64,000 nucleotides of DNA from Dentipellis sp. KUC8613 (taxonomy: Eukaryota > Basidiomycota > Agaricomycetes > Russulales > Hericiaceae): the NCBI GenBank assembly GCA_002286715.1, contig NSJX01000001.1:1543805-1607804 (forward strand). The letters run 5' to 3'. The notes beneath the pieces are model-generated. The model ran no database searches. It was not told where the DNA came from and was given only the letters and a program-made list of their open reading frames with translations. The position numbers and the translations under genes were made by a program. Below, piece after piece: positions 13,029 to 24,479 of this stretch (positions are counted from its first letter, which is position 1; every line of letters begins with the position of its first letter).

Positions 13029-14825
13029 TTAGTAATTTTGGACGTAACCCGTTTGGCCGCCTAGTTTCTCCGTCTTGAGAGCGGCCCTCCTGAGAGCCCA
13101 ATTGCGGATGAACCACACAGCGATGGAAAGCGCCACAACACCCAGTATGACACCAATCGCAATACCTGCCTTGGCCCCGCCGGAAAGCCCGCTGTTGCCC
13201 TTGGCGTGCGCAGCGGGTTCCGGGACAGGGACTGGTGGATCCATGGAATTCGGTGCGGGGTTGCCTCCGTACGGCCAAAAGTCGCCTCCATCGGGTGGAA
13301 GGATACAGGTCAGCCCCAGTCCGGATTGATCTTGAATAGTTTGAAAATCGCCCTGAAGAAAAGGTGACGAAACGTTCGCAGAATCCACAATGAACGGGGC
13401 TGGAGTCGGTACGATGGAGTCGGCACTGCAGTTGGGACCACGAGAACCGAGGAACGATGTGTTGCCAACCAAAGCGTTGCCCTGGACAGTGAAGTTACGA
13501 GAGGAAGTAACCGCAATGCCGTAGCCGAAAGCGCCAGTAAATTGGTTGTTGAGCACTGTTCCCGAGAAACTGACGTTGTCGCCATATCGATCACCGAACC
13601 AAGCGCGCGGGCCAATGGCGATGCCGATCCTTAGGAAGAGGTCAGCCGCCACATGGTTGGGCTTGTAGAGCTATCGAGACTTACTTGACGATAACATCGT
13701 CCACATTGGATCCTTTGGTTTCATATGCGGAATCTGAGTCTGTCGCGAAGCCTCCGGTAATGATGTTGTGCTGCACCACAGTGCCTGTGTAGTTCCCACC
13801 CCAAGGATCGACGTCCACCATGTTTATCCCACCCAGGCAGGTATTCTACAGGTCTTGTTCAAGATTTGATTTCGATCAGCATGAAAAAGACACTCACGTT
13901 AACAACCCATATAGTGTTGTTTTCCACGAGAGTTCCGGGTGCACCGAACAGAACGACGCCTCCGTCGGTCGGGTTATTGATCAAGTTGTTACGGACTACC
14001 GCGGAAGCACAGCTCACGCTGATTCCGTCTGCCCATTCTTGGAATGCGTCGGTACCACATGGACCAATATCGTTGTTCTGGACCGTAACGTTGTTGCAAA
14101 GAAGGCCTCCCTCAGCAATGTGGAGACATGACCAGCTTCTTGGGTCGTGGGAGCGAACATATTCAATGATTTGGCCTGAAGTTGGACCACCCATCTCGAT
14201 ATTCGCGCCACCACCTGTCGGGGATGCTCCTCCTCGTGTTCCGTTGACCTAGGTCACTGGAATAAGGGACATAGTGAGAGCAACGAGAGGATTTCTGAAA
14301 CTGACCTGGATGTTTCTCAATTTCACATAGCTGCAATTGCTACAAGTCCCATCTATCGCAGTTGTGTGACCTTGCCCGTCTGCTACTGGTCCATTGACGA
14401 CAAGGACAGCCCTCTCGTCGCCAGTTGGGTATCCTACGGTGCTTATCTCTTGATATGGTGCCGCGAATTTGATAGGCTCGACGATGAAGTACTGGGTATT
14501 TTGACACAATCTCAAGATGTAGCCCGGTCCGGAAGTATTAAGTGCGATGTTCATGCGATCCGTTACAGTGTTCTGAGGGTCCGGAGCTATGCAATCATCG
14601 TCATCCCGGATATCTAGCGACGCTGGACTGCATGGAATGGTTTGGATGATATTCGCAAGACGCCGACGCGTATAAGACGGCGTACCTGTCCTGAAATAAC
14701 TCTCCGACCCTCCGATGGGTATTATGCATCATGAGAGTTGCCGATCCGTCCGTGAAAGCCGAGCTTGAGCCAGCGACAGCCTTCAGCGCAAGCAAAGCGA
14801 AGACGATGCTATGGAAGGGAGACAT
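13029..14825 (-). CDS. Secreted right-handed beta-helix protein with C-terminal membrane anchor
   Basis: The start is ATG at 14825, with a signal peptide (MSPFHSIVFALLALKAVAGS). The body has successive short strands rich in Asn, Val and Ile, such as LRNIQVSFRN, NNVTVQNNDIGPCG, VVRNNLINNPTDGGVVL, VENNTIWVVN and RNFTVQGNALVGN. These are typical rungs of a right-handed parallel beta-helix (pectin-lyase-like fold). Near the C-terminus a Gly/Ala-rich linker leads into one membrane helix (AGIAIGVILGVVALSIAVWF) followed by RNWALRRAALK and a short cytoplasmic tail ending at TAA 13029. The topology is thus extracellular beta-helix, one TM helix and a cytosolic tail. Catalytic residues of a known pectinase family could not be identified. 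It may be a carbohydrate-acting or surface-adhesion protein; substrate unknown. There are several introns. Confidence 0.78.
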
Positions 14826-16145
14826 GTTGCACCGAGCACCGCGAGAGGTGACAAAGAATAACACCTGGTCTAAGGCAGGAGTGGAAGAAGATCGGCCTCG
14901 TGTAAGCTGTTCTTGACAGCTTACGATAGGGACACGGTGAAGAAAGGAATGGAAATAGACAAACGGCTATAGTCGCATGCTGCGATGGTATCGAGTTGTC
15001 CGAGTCGAGAATAGTTGCGATAGCTGAGCTAGAGCCATGTCGAAAGTCCTTCGCAGTCGCGGCATCCTGGCCGCTCGGATAATCCCGGCCGGTGATCGTG
15101 CCGGTCTATACAGCAACGCCTTCGATCGACTCGGAGTACTTCAAGATGAAGGCAATAAAGGTATATACTAGCAGTACACATGATCCGCTTCATTGACTTC
15201 CACAGATTTGAGTCTGCCCTTGACGAGTCTCGGGAAATTCTTCTTTCTTATGGTTATGCCACTACGACCAAATCTACGTCATGAAGCCTGCAAGTGGTCT
15301 CGACTTGTCCCAAGAATTTGAAGTCGATTGATCCTTTCCAGATGCCTCCCAGCCTCAACACATTTGTCCCCCAAAAAATCTATATGCCAACGCCGGAGGA
15401 AATCGGTCATTGCCCAGGACAATCCTCAAACTCGTATGGCAGTCTGGAACAGTCACCAGCATACCTTCGGCACTAATACGGACACAAATTGTGCCCTCTC
15501 GAACACGAGGTCATTTCATGACTGTTCTTCAGAGCAGAGGAATCTGTGTATGGTAAGATGTTTGGATATCAAAAAGGGGTCCGTTTCTGACCGCGACACA
15601 TCCCAGGCCAATGGCTGCCGCACCATTCCGTGAGCAGGCACCTGCGAACAAAGCACGCATATCAAATAGGTACGTACAGTAGCTTCGACAGACAGCACAT
15701 GGATTTTCGCAGATCTCCTTCGCGATGAGAGTGTATGTATACGTACGTCGCGACCATACCGCACCACAGATCTATGCCTTAGATCCCGTAGACACATCAA
15801 ATAACATTGGTCACACTGAAGGTACCTGTGCTCTTAATATTCCCCGAATTAGAGCGACGTTCGCATGGTGTTCTCTCCAGAGCACCCACCGTCGACAAAC
15901 ACCAAACGCGATCCCTAGGGTTTCATAACGAATGACCTGTTCCATCAGGTGAGTTATGTTCGTATCATGACCGACCTACGCAAGAATAACGGCTATGCCG
16001 ACCTGCGGCAATAGTACTTTCCGAGTTCTGAACTGTTGGTTCAGAATCATTTGAGAGTTCCCTTCTCGTGCATTTCGTGGTCCATGGAGATAATGCATTC
16101 CGGCACAACTTGGGGGACAAGACATATGTACATGCCTTGAAGGCG
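14826..16145. other. Large intergenic region, no recognisable gene
   Basis: About 1.3 kb lie between the start of the beta-helix gene and the stop of the Ist3 gene, both minus strand. The part next to 14825 should hold the beta-helix promoter. Short open frames occur (for example around 15294-15640), but none shows a domain, a plausible exon series or composition like the neighbouring genes. Confidence 0.5.
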
Positions 16146-17298
16146 TTAATCGTACTCCCGCTTGACTTCCCTTGGGCGATGTCTGTCTGCCCACCTCTCC
16201 CCGCTGTCAGAGCGCTGGCGACTCCTACGAGGGGATGGCGATCGAGGAGGACTTCGTCGTGACGATCGCGGACCATAGTCATCATCGTCTTTTCGGCGGT
16301 AGCGACCTTCAGGAGATATAGAGCGATCGTCCGAACGACGGCGGCGCCTGGGCGAAGCACTACGTGACGCATCCCTCGATGCAGGACGGACTCGTTGGTC
16401 CAGAGACTGTAAAAGTGCCTCTACTCCTTTCAAGCCCTCGGACTTACCAGCCGCTCGGCGAGCCTTCTTTTGCCTCTTGCGTTCCTTGCGTGCTCTACGT
16501 TCCTCCGGCGTTTCATCCTTATGTTTCCCCTTGGATTTGGACTTTTTGGCTTTCTTCTCCTTCTTCTCGTCCCTCCACTTCTGGAGAAGATAATCACGCA
16601 TGGGGTCATCCGGGTCAATGTCTGGCGCGTCCGAACCAGATGACTCGGACTCGGACTCAGCTATGACAGGCTGGTTCAGACAAACTGCGAACAAGATAAC
16701 GGAACAGACCTTACCAGCGATTATCTCTGGTTTCGCATTAAGGCTCTGCTCCTCAGGTTCTATCCATTCTCCGTCCTCGCCTTTAGTCCTCCCTTGCTTG
16801 TAGTTCTTCACATGATCGACCCGTAGAGTCTTCTCTAGGACTTTTGCGCCATTGAGATTGTCGACGGCGAGAATGGTCGATCGCTGGTCTTCGTACATCA
16901 CGAAGGCAAAGCCCCTGGTCTTTCCAGTCTCTTTGCTACGCGGCATGTTAATGTCCATTACTTCGCCATACCTGTAGCAGAATATGCGTGAGGACACCCG
17001 AGCCTCAGGGAAACAATATCAACAAACCTACTGGGACATGATGGTAATGACGTCTCCCTCCGTCAAGTCGAAGTGAAGACCACCGACAAAAACGTACGCG
17101 GAATCTGGAAGACGATATTGGTTAGATCTAAACGCGTTATACAGTGCGGGGCAAGTACCTTTATATTCGTCATGCCATGACGCGCCAGAGATACCCAAAT
17201 CTAGTTCAAGCTCGTTGATTTTGTTGATTTCGCGTACCACACTGCGAAGAAAGCATGAGAACGCGACGAATTGCGGGATGCCTGCAGACGTACTTCAT
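16146..17298 (-). CDS. IST3: U2 snRNP component Ist3/Snu17 (RBMX2), RES complex
   Basis: The first coding exon is only 5 nt (ATGAA, 17294-17298). A 52-nt intron (17242-17293) then joins it to give MNVVREINKINELELDLG, the conserved family start. An RRM follows: VFVGGLHFDLTEGDVIT contains RNP2, and GKTRGFAFVMYED contains RNP1. DQRSTILAVDNLNG and RVDHVKNYK then follow. The C-terminal third is rich in Lys/Glu, then Arg/Ser (SASPRRRRRSDD, RSSRRSPPRSPSPRR), and ends at TAA 16146. Ist3 binds Bud13 and Pml1 in the RES complex, promoting splicing and nuclear retention of unspliced pre-mRNA. The yeast protein lacks a long RS tail, whereas the RBMX2-type protein has one. The gene shares a 147-bp divergent promoter with eIF3d. 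Confidence 0.93.
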
Positions 17299-17445
17299 GG
17301 TGGTTGTCTGCTATTGACTGGACTGAACGTGACGCAGCTTGAACCGATCGTAGACTGAGAGCACTTTCACACGCCACCAGGAATCTTTTTTGCAGGAGCA
17401 CTTGCAAGGACGCGGTCAAGGCTTTAGACGCGGTCATTAGCAGAC

Positions 17446-19446
17446 ATGGCCTCCTTCTCCCTCCCCAAAATCAACGACAATCCGGATGGCGGCTGGGGCC
17501 CCTCCCCAGCTAACTTCCCGGAAAACTTCAAATTCAAGGATATTCCGTACGCCCCATACTCAAAAGCCGACAAGCTTGGCCGATTTGCGGACTGGAATGA
17601 TATCTCAGGAGACAATCGCCAGAACGCCGGAGCTGTTACAGCGAATGCTCGCCAGGGTGGGCGTGGAAGGCGCGAGGGTGCTGCCGCCTTTGGAAGCGGC
17701 GCGCCGAGTGCTTTCGCCTTCCAGGTTGAAGACGAATCTTCCTTCTCTCTGGTCGACAACAAAACTAGCGTACCGCGCAGGGGAGGCGGATTCTCAAGAG
17801 GACGGGGTGCCGCCCGTGGCGGCGCATCCTATGCTAGTCGAGGTGGTGCGCGGGGGCGTGGTGGATTCAACACAGGACGAGGGGGCGGGCAGCGGGGTGG
17901 CCGGAAAGGATGGAGGGATTGGGAAAAGGTACGGTTTTTACGAGGGCAAGCGATCCGCATGCTCATGTCATGGCAGAACAACCGCACTCGCGAGTCGTCC
18001 GTCGCGATCGATCCCAGCTGGCAAATGCTGGAGGAGATCGAATTCCATCGCCTTGCTAAATTGCGGCTCGAGGTGGATGAGCCCGAGGATCTGTACGTAC
18101 CTCTCGCGCAAACCATTCTTTTCCGAGCTGACATTTGTATCAGGGAGTCGTATGGACGACTTTTCGCCTACAACAAGACATATGACCGCATTACCACTAA
18201 GACTGAGCGTCCCCTCCAGCCCGTGGATCGCATCAAGTACAACACGACCACCTCAGATGACCCTGTTATTCAACAGGTTTGCCTTCCAAAATAGCCGTTA
18301 TGAAACACAACTGACCTTCTCATTCAGCTCGCTGCCAAAGATACAGCCACTGTCTACGCCACCGATGTCATTCTTAGTGTGCTCATGTGCGCGCCGAGAT
18401 CCGTCTATCCTTGGGACATCGTAGTCGTCCGCGAGGGCGACAAGCTGTTCTTCGACAAGCGTGACGGAGGTCCATTCGATACTGTGACAGTCAACGAGAA
18501 TGCATCGGATCCTCCTCAAGATGCAGCGGCGCCCAACCCTAACAACCCCAATGAGAAGCTTCCAGAGGTACCTTCTATTAACTCGGTCACCTCCCTGTCA
18601 CTAGAAGCCACCTACATCAATCAAAACTTCGGATTCCAATCCGTGGTCGAGACTCCCCCGCCGCCACCCATTGACTTGGACAAGCCGAATCCATTCTACG
18701 GCCCCGACGAGACCGAGCCTCTGGCTTCGTGCGGATACAGATACCGTGTTTTCGACCTTGGAATTACTGAGGATGAAGACATCAAGCTTTGTGTCCGTAC
18801 TGAGGTCGATGCTTACCTGCCTGGTCAAGGCAACCCCGCTGAAGGACACGGCCTGACGACCATCCGCGCGCTCAACGAGTTCGATCCACGAGCTCCTGGT
18901 GCCGGTGGCGCACCCGACTGGCGTTTGAAGCTCGACTCCCAGAGAGGTGCTGTTGTTGCTACAGAAATGAAGAACAACAGCTGCAAGCTTGCGAAGTGGA
19001 CTGTGCAGAGCATCCTCGCCGGTGCCGAGCAAATGAAGATTGGGTACGTTGCAGCGCTCTTTTTCTCCAATTCTTGTGTACTCAATTTTGATCAGATATG
19101 TGTCTCGTGCAAACCCTCGCGATAACACCCGTCATGTCATTCTGAGCACCGCATCTATGCGTCCCGCGGACTTCGCAGCGCAGCTCAACGTATCTTTGGC
19201 CAATGGCTGGGGTATCGTGCGGACCGTTACCGACATGTGCATGAAGATGCCCGAAGGCAAGTACGTATTGGTGAAGGATCCTAACAAGGTATGCAACACT
19301 TCTTTTGCTGCTGTTCCGCACACAGCTAACATTCTGATTTTGCATAGCCTGTCATTCGTTTGTACGCTGTTCCTTTCTCTGCATTCACTGTCGAAGAGGA
19401 CGAAGAGGAGGGCGCTGGCTCTGACGTGGATGACGCTGACGCATAG
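17446..19446 (+). CDS. Translation initiation factor eIF3 subunit D
   Basis: The start is ATG at 17446 (MASFSLPKINDNPDGGWGP), matching the eIF3d N-terminus with FKDIPYAPYSKADKLGR and the W-containing DW motif. An RGG-rich stretch (GRGAARGGASYASRGG region) is followed by GGRKGWRDWEK. The core then includes PSWQMLEEIEFHRL, RIKYNTTTSDDP, APRSVYPWDIVV, FGFQSVVE, YRYRVFDLG, WRLKLDSQRGAVVATEMKNN and SMRPADFAAQLNVSLANGWG. It ends with a very acidic tail (EEDEEEGAGSDVDDADA). Short introns lie near 18092, 18275, 19045 and 19290. eIF3d is the cap-binding subunit of eIF3 and supports translation of selected mRNAs; it is absent from S. cerevisiae but present in basidiomycetes. The stop TAG ends at 19446. 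Confidence 0.95.
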
Positions 19447-19620
19447 TCGCTTTCAAAGCACATATAAAATGTATCTTTTCCTTGTTGTGACAATTGCTTT
19501 ACCCTGGCTAGCAAGCGCTGTATCTGTTGCTGTATGATGTTGTATGATGCGTTCTACCATTGCTATCAACAAGCGACAAGAGTTACTTGCATGTAATACA
19601 AAGAGAGCAATGCGCTATCG

Positions 19621-20968
19621 TTATTGAGCACTGAGCAATGTCTCCACTGCACCCTCGATGTTGGAACTGGAGAAACATTGGGTAAGTAACATTCCCCTTG
19701 AATACTAGCGGGCACGCACCTCCGCTGGAGAGCCGCGACCACGACGTCCCTCTGCACATCGGGAAACATAGCCATCAATTGCGTGATCTCAGCTTCAGGC
19801 GGGATTCGCAGCCCGGTAGAGGCACGTTCTGCCCTTCCCGTCAGCTCGTTCACCCATTCGCGCATCACCGAGGTCCTGCCAGGTCCTCCTGCAGCCCCGG
19901 CGGCCGTCGCGGCGGCAGCGGTCTGCCGGCTCGGCCTGGCTGTTGTGACCACCTCTCCCTCGTCCACAACCACCCTGTTTTCCGGGAGGGCGCGATTTGT
20001 CCGGCGGGGACCACGCGTCGTTCCTACCAACGGCAGCAGGATCCGCGACGATGTCCTGACAAACCACGGCGGCAGGCGGTACGTCTTCAAGCTCACAAGA
20101 TCGGAGCGGTACAGTGCTCCGGATAGCAGCCCAATGAGGGCAACAATGGTCGTCGACCACGGCTGACTCAGGGCGAGCTGCGCAGCGTCCATTGCGGATT
20201 TATCACATCAAACGTGAGCAATCGGATATGTGGTGAAATGCATAAGCAGGAATAGAGAGACCGTACCTGGAATGCAAGGACGTACGAGAAGATCTTGTCG
20301 TTCACTATGACGCCAAAAACGCGGAAACCGTACGCCGAAGGCACCAGCCTCGAGTACTGATACAGAAGGCTGAATATGAAGGTCGTCGGGCCGGCTGGGA
20401 TGAAATTGAAGCCGAGCCTTTGGAAAGCGAGGAGTGACAGAAACTCTAGAATTGTCGATACCAGAGTTGTCATGAGAGCGAAGGACTGGAGGATGTCAGG
20501 CTGTGTTGACAAGAATGCATAGGTGGAGACTTACAGCGAACTTGACACTTCCAAATAACCTTTCTATGTGGACCCCAGCATTGTAGAGTAGCAACTCCCA
20601 GACGAACAATTCACTTGAACTGGAGTAAGCCAAGTGATGAACAAACAGACGCCAGTACTGAGTGGCCAATGGCATTCGCTTTCGTCGAAAAAGTACATAT
20701 TCAGGAATCTTACCTGGTGGTGACGAGAGAGATGGGGCACCAGCTGACCGGAGAATAGACGTTGGCAGGGGGCAATTGTCACAAAACAGGGCAACTTTAC
20801 CTGGAGGTGGAGGAAGTGTTTCACGTCAAAGATGGCTACGACTATCGAAGTCACTGCACCCGCCATCATCAACCCTGTATCCAGCGAATGAGCTTTTCTC
20901 AGAGACGCTGAAATCTATGAGCCTGGAAGTGGCTTACCCTTCGTGACTGGTGCATGCTGGAAAGACAT
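19621..20968 (-). CDS. Dsc2/UBAC2-like rhomboid pseudoprotease with C-terminal UBA domain
   Basis: The start is ATG at 20968 (MSFQHAPVTK), splicing to GLMMAGAVTSIVVAIFD, then LVPHLSRHHQ, then YWRLFVHHLAYSSSSELF and LLLYNAGVHIERLFGSVKFAS. These are the rhomboid/derlin-like helices of the UBAC2/Dsc2 group. Further membrane segments are around LVSTILEFLSLLAF and FIFSLLYQYSRLVP. After QLALSQPWSTTIVALIGLLSG comes a basic and Pro/Arg-rich cytosolic stretch. The C-terminus is a UBA/CUE-like helix triple (EAEITQLMAMFP, VVVAALQR, SNIEGAVETLLSAQ) ending at TAA 19621. No rhomboid Ser-His catalytic pair was found, consistent with a pseudoprotease. In fission yeast Dsc2 belongs to the Golgi/ER Dsc E3 ligase that activates SREBP and degrades membrane proteins. 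Confidence 0.85.
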
Positions 20969-21619
20969 ATGTGCAGCTGTGGCCCAGCCTCAATGAAGCG
21001 AAACCTTGTCGTAAAATGGCCTCGTGGAGTTTCTATCGTAATGATACTTTTGCTCTTCCACGCGTTTGATTGAAGAGGAGGTATAGGAAACGGATTGGAG
21101 GACCTGGCAATGCCCTAGACTCAGGTCGCGTGTGGCTGAACGAAGACGTGTATGCAGCGATGATGCGGTTCGAACGTAAGACTGATTTGAATGGCGGTGC
21201 CGCTTACCTGCTTGCTTTGAACTTTACTTGGAAATGGCTCAAACATTGAAACAAACAAAAGAAGGCCTCGAGGCCTCTTGATGCACAGGTATATACAACC
21301 GCACCTATCCTCGTATTGGCAACCGTCTACGGGTATGACAAGTGTGGCGCTGTCGTAGTCCCGGTACAAGGTTCGATCTAAACAATACTGTAAAGATCCC
21401 GCTGATATGTTGCTTTCGAAACATGGCGCCAACACAACATGACATGAAACAGCCTCCGGATATTGACAGGCGTACATCCCTTACAAGATCACCCACACCG
21501 CCCACTAAGTGTAATCTCCGTCGTACCCCGAGGCCGATCAAAGAATAGCGACCGAGGACAAGGTTCACACCGTTACAGTGACGGTGTCGTTCGCAGCCTC
21601 AGGGTACGGTAGCTATGTT
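20969..21619. other. Intergenic: upstream of Dsc2-like gene, 3' of reductase gene
   Basis: About 650 bp with no supported gene. It should contain the Dsc2-like promoter and the 3' UTR of the ketopantoate-reductase-family gene. A GCGGTTCGAACG sequence near 21161 superficially resembles a tRNA B-box but has no matching A-box or cloverleaf. Confidence 0.5.
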
Positions 21620-23156
21620 CTATGTGTTCCTTCGCTGAATCAATTGTTCCTGCAAGACCTTCAGTTGCGCGTACACAGTGTCCAGCCTGGAGATGACACA
21701 CAATGAGTCAGGCCACCATCTACCGCACTAAATGAAATGGTTACCTGGGAGTGGCGACCCCGTGTTCCGCTGCAGATCTGATGATTGCGCCCACAATTGG
21801 CTCAATTTCCATGGGACGGTCCGCTTCCAAGTCCACCAGCATAGAAGGTTTGAACCGGCTGGGATTCTCGTTCCGCTCGTCGCTATAGAGGTTCATACAA
21901 CTCTGAATCACAGCTTCTGCTGCTTGTTCGGGCAGTTGGGCTTCTTCGATCCCGAGCGAGCGGGCAACTGTTATGACCTATGCGCTATGGGAGCCGCGTG
22001 CCGAAAAATTAAATGATCGAGGCTTACCTCGGACATCATGCCTCTTATCGTAGGCAGAACATTGGCTAGAACCCGCTTGGATAGGAGATCGGCGACGGGC
22101 ACTCGGAGGACCGTGCACAGGGTGGAGAAAGTGACATTCCTAGCGCACGTTTTCCCATTGAATCAAGATGAGATGCCGAGGTGAGATGAATCACACACCA
22201 GAGAACCTTCCGCCAGCGAGCAGCGTCAATGTTGTCAACAATCTCACTGCCTGCACCTCCTGCTATCAGAATATCATGGAAAGTCTGCAGCGCTTTTCTC
22301 CCCCTTTCCTCCGACGGCTTCGATGGCGACGCATCGGTGTGCAAGCCCGAGCTCAGTTTGTCCTAGGAAGCTACTGTCAACACGCATCGGGGATGGCGGG
22401 AAAGAAACGAGGATACGAACCGGCCCTGTTTGTTCAACGGCCTTCCCGCCATTCAATGGCGTAGCATCAATCCACGCGCAACATGAGATTATGTCCGCGT
22501 CCGGCCGCGCCTTACGCAAATCCCGATGAATGTCGATGCCATTCTGGATGAGAACAAACGTGTCTGTATTGTGCAACAACGGCTGCAGAATCTCCGGTGT
22601 TGTGGTAACATCAGGGAGTGCCCTGATATCAATGTCGGGGATCAGCTAGAGATAGGAAACCGTGGGCTAGAGCTTGTAAGGATCAACGAAACGTACTTGA
22701 ATGCACAGATGATGAGGTCGTACTGTCGATCAGCAGCCTCAGAAGCGGTGCGAAACACTGCGAAGGATCAGACAGGATGTCCCAGATGTGCTTTCTCTGT
22801 CCCCATCCTCACCTCTGTACGGCTTCCAAGACGGATATCGGCCAATCTTTTCGGCCAGAATGTCGATGCCGTCCTCTGCAAGGACTCGTCAGCATGAATG
22901 CAAATCACCAAGGTCATTTGAAGATATACCGGATAATATATTGTAATTCGAGCTACGAGTCTAGTCGCGTGAGATGTCTATGTGCAAGTAAAGGGAATAA
23001 CATACCGACAGACTGCCGTCACCCTCGCTCTTCCCGAGTGCTCGAGAACGAATGCATAGAATGCTCCGATGGCTAACGATCCAGGCTATTTCCAGTGACC
23101 ATCGTAGAGTCCATATGCAACACACCTCCGAGGCCCACAACACAGACGTCGATCAT
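21620..23156 (-). CDS. Ketopantoate reductase (ApbA/PanE) family oxidoreductase
   Basis: The start is ATG at 23156 (MIDVCVVGLG). The first intron joins it to AIGAFYAFVLEHSGRARVTAV, giving a Rossmann GLGAIGA nucleotide-binding motif. Then come EDGIDILAEKIGRYPSWKPYR, the central TFVLIQNGIDIHRDLRK segment with the conserved QNG, and the C-terminal helical domain with VDNIDAARWRKVLW and LVDLEADRPMEIEPIVGA (the usual catalytic/substrate region). It ends LQEQLIQRRNT, with TAG at 21620. The family reduces ketopantoate to pantoate with NADPH in coenzyme A synthesis, but fungi have several paralogues with unknown substrates. The assignment is therefore to the family, not to pantothenate synthesis. It is divergent from the SnoaL-like gene over about 250 bp. 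Confidence 0.85.
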
Positions 23157-23404
23157 GGCTTGGACGTGGTCAAGCACTTCGCAGGCGAGGAGGGGCTCGG
23201 TGGGCGCGACGCGCGCCAAATGACGCGCCAAAGCGGCCTTACACGTGATATCGCAGATGATATGCGCACATGGACGATGCTCAGGTGTGCGAGCACCATG
23301 GTCAACGCTGACCAGAGCATCGTGTACATATCCTCCTCCCACCAACAAGTCTGATACTGTCCTTCCTTCAAATCTCTGCTTATTTCCTCAGATACCCGAG
23401 CGCC

Positions 23405-24479
23405 ATGTCCTCTACCGTTGCATTCCCGAGCTCGGATGACCCGAAACGCAGATCCAATGCCTCTGTCGTATCTCGACAAGCGACCGCATTGGAGGTCTGT
23501 GACCTGGTGTACGGGCGAACAGAGCCGCTCGACTGGGCGGCCCTGGAACACTTTTACGAAGCGAGTGCTGGTGCGCACGTTTCTGGCCATTGAATCCGCC
23601 CGAACGTTACTCACGAACCGCCTGTGTGCCCCCACCCCCTTGCAGTGTAAGCCTTTCCTATCCCCGCGCTGCGGCGTTTCTGACCGTCTTCACCAGTTAC
23701 GAGAATCCCTTCGTGACCGCGACCTCTCGTGGGACCATCGGAGACATATACTCGTTATCGCACCAACTGTCGAAAGTAGACGCCCCGAAGCCGCTCTCGC
23801 TGCTTCGCCACATATTAGGCCTCGGGCGCGCAGATAGCGAACCATGGTTCCAGGTCGTCCGCATGTGGACCGAGATAGGGGAAGTGTGCGAGAGCGAGAG
23901 CTTTGGTGCGTGACGCCTCCGGCTCTCGAGGCGCGACCCTGCAGCGCTCACACGGGGCTTGCACCTCCATTCTTCTGCGTTGCTCCAGACGGACACCGAC
24001 GGTGCATTGTGGAACACACCCTGAACATTCTATGGTTTCCAGGCGTGCACGCCGGGTTCCCCGTCCCAGAGACGCTCCCACAGGGCCACGGCTTCACGTC
24101 AGACGCGGGAGGGGCATGCCGACACTCGCTGAATGGCGCATGGCCCGCAGGGCCTCTTTCGAGCGGGGGCGGGCCGCCTGATCCGCCGGTGCCGATGATG
24201 CCAGTGGTCGACGCCGTGCTGCGGCTGCCCAGCCCGCTGCACCTGCGGCTGCCGGTGCTGACCCGGCTGTCGTTCAACGAGCAGGGGCGAATCACGCACC
24301 ACCGCGACCTGTGGGACGTCCGCGACCTCGTTGGGCTGTTCCCCGGGGCGGCGCTTGCGCAGTGGATAGGGACGCGTCTGGCGGCAAGGGGCCTTTCAAT
24401 GGCGTCCCGTTTGGGCGCGTGGGCGCGTGGAGAGGCCGGATTGGGGAGGGAGGGCCGGACAGCCGGGGGGGAGTGTTGA
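23405..24479 (+). CDS. NTF2/SnoaL-like domain protein, with apparent one-nucleotide exon
   Basis: The best model has exons 23405-23570, 23646 (one base, T), 23697-23905 and 23989-24479. These total 867 nt, exactly 289 codons (288 residues and TGA). Junctions give FYEASA-VYENPFVTATS and SESF-DGHRRCIVEHTL. The early helix plus VYENPFV, the middle WTEIGEVCE, and the late sequence LTRLSFNEQGRITHHRDLWD resemble SnoaL/NTF2-like domains of fungal proteins of unknown function. An internal Gly/Pro-rich segment (24150-24200) separates the strands. The C-terminal part has GLFPGAALAQWIGTRLAARG. Without the one-base exon the frame shifts into a stop after a few codons. A missing base in the assembly is the alternative. 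No enzyme activity can be assigned. Confidence 0.78.

Noticed and set aside
21155..21185. GGTTCGAACG sequence resembling a tRNA B-box
   Set aside because: No A-box at the correct spacing and no acceptor stem could be paired around it.
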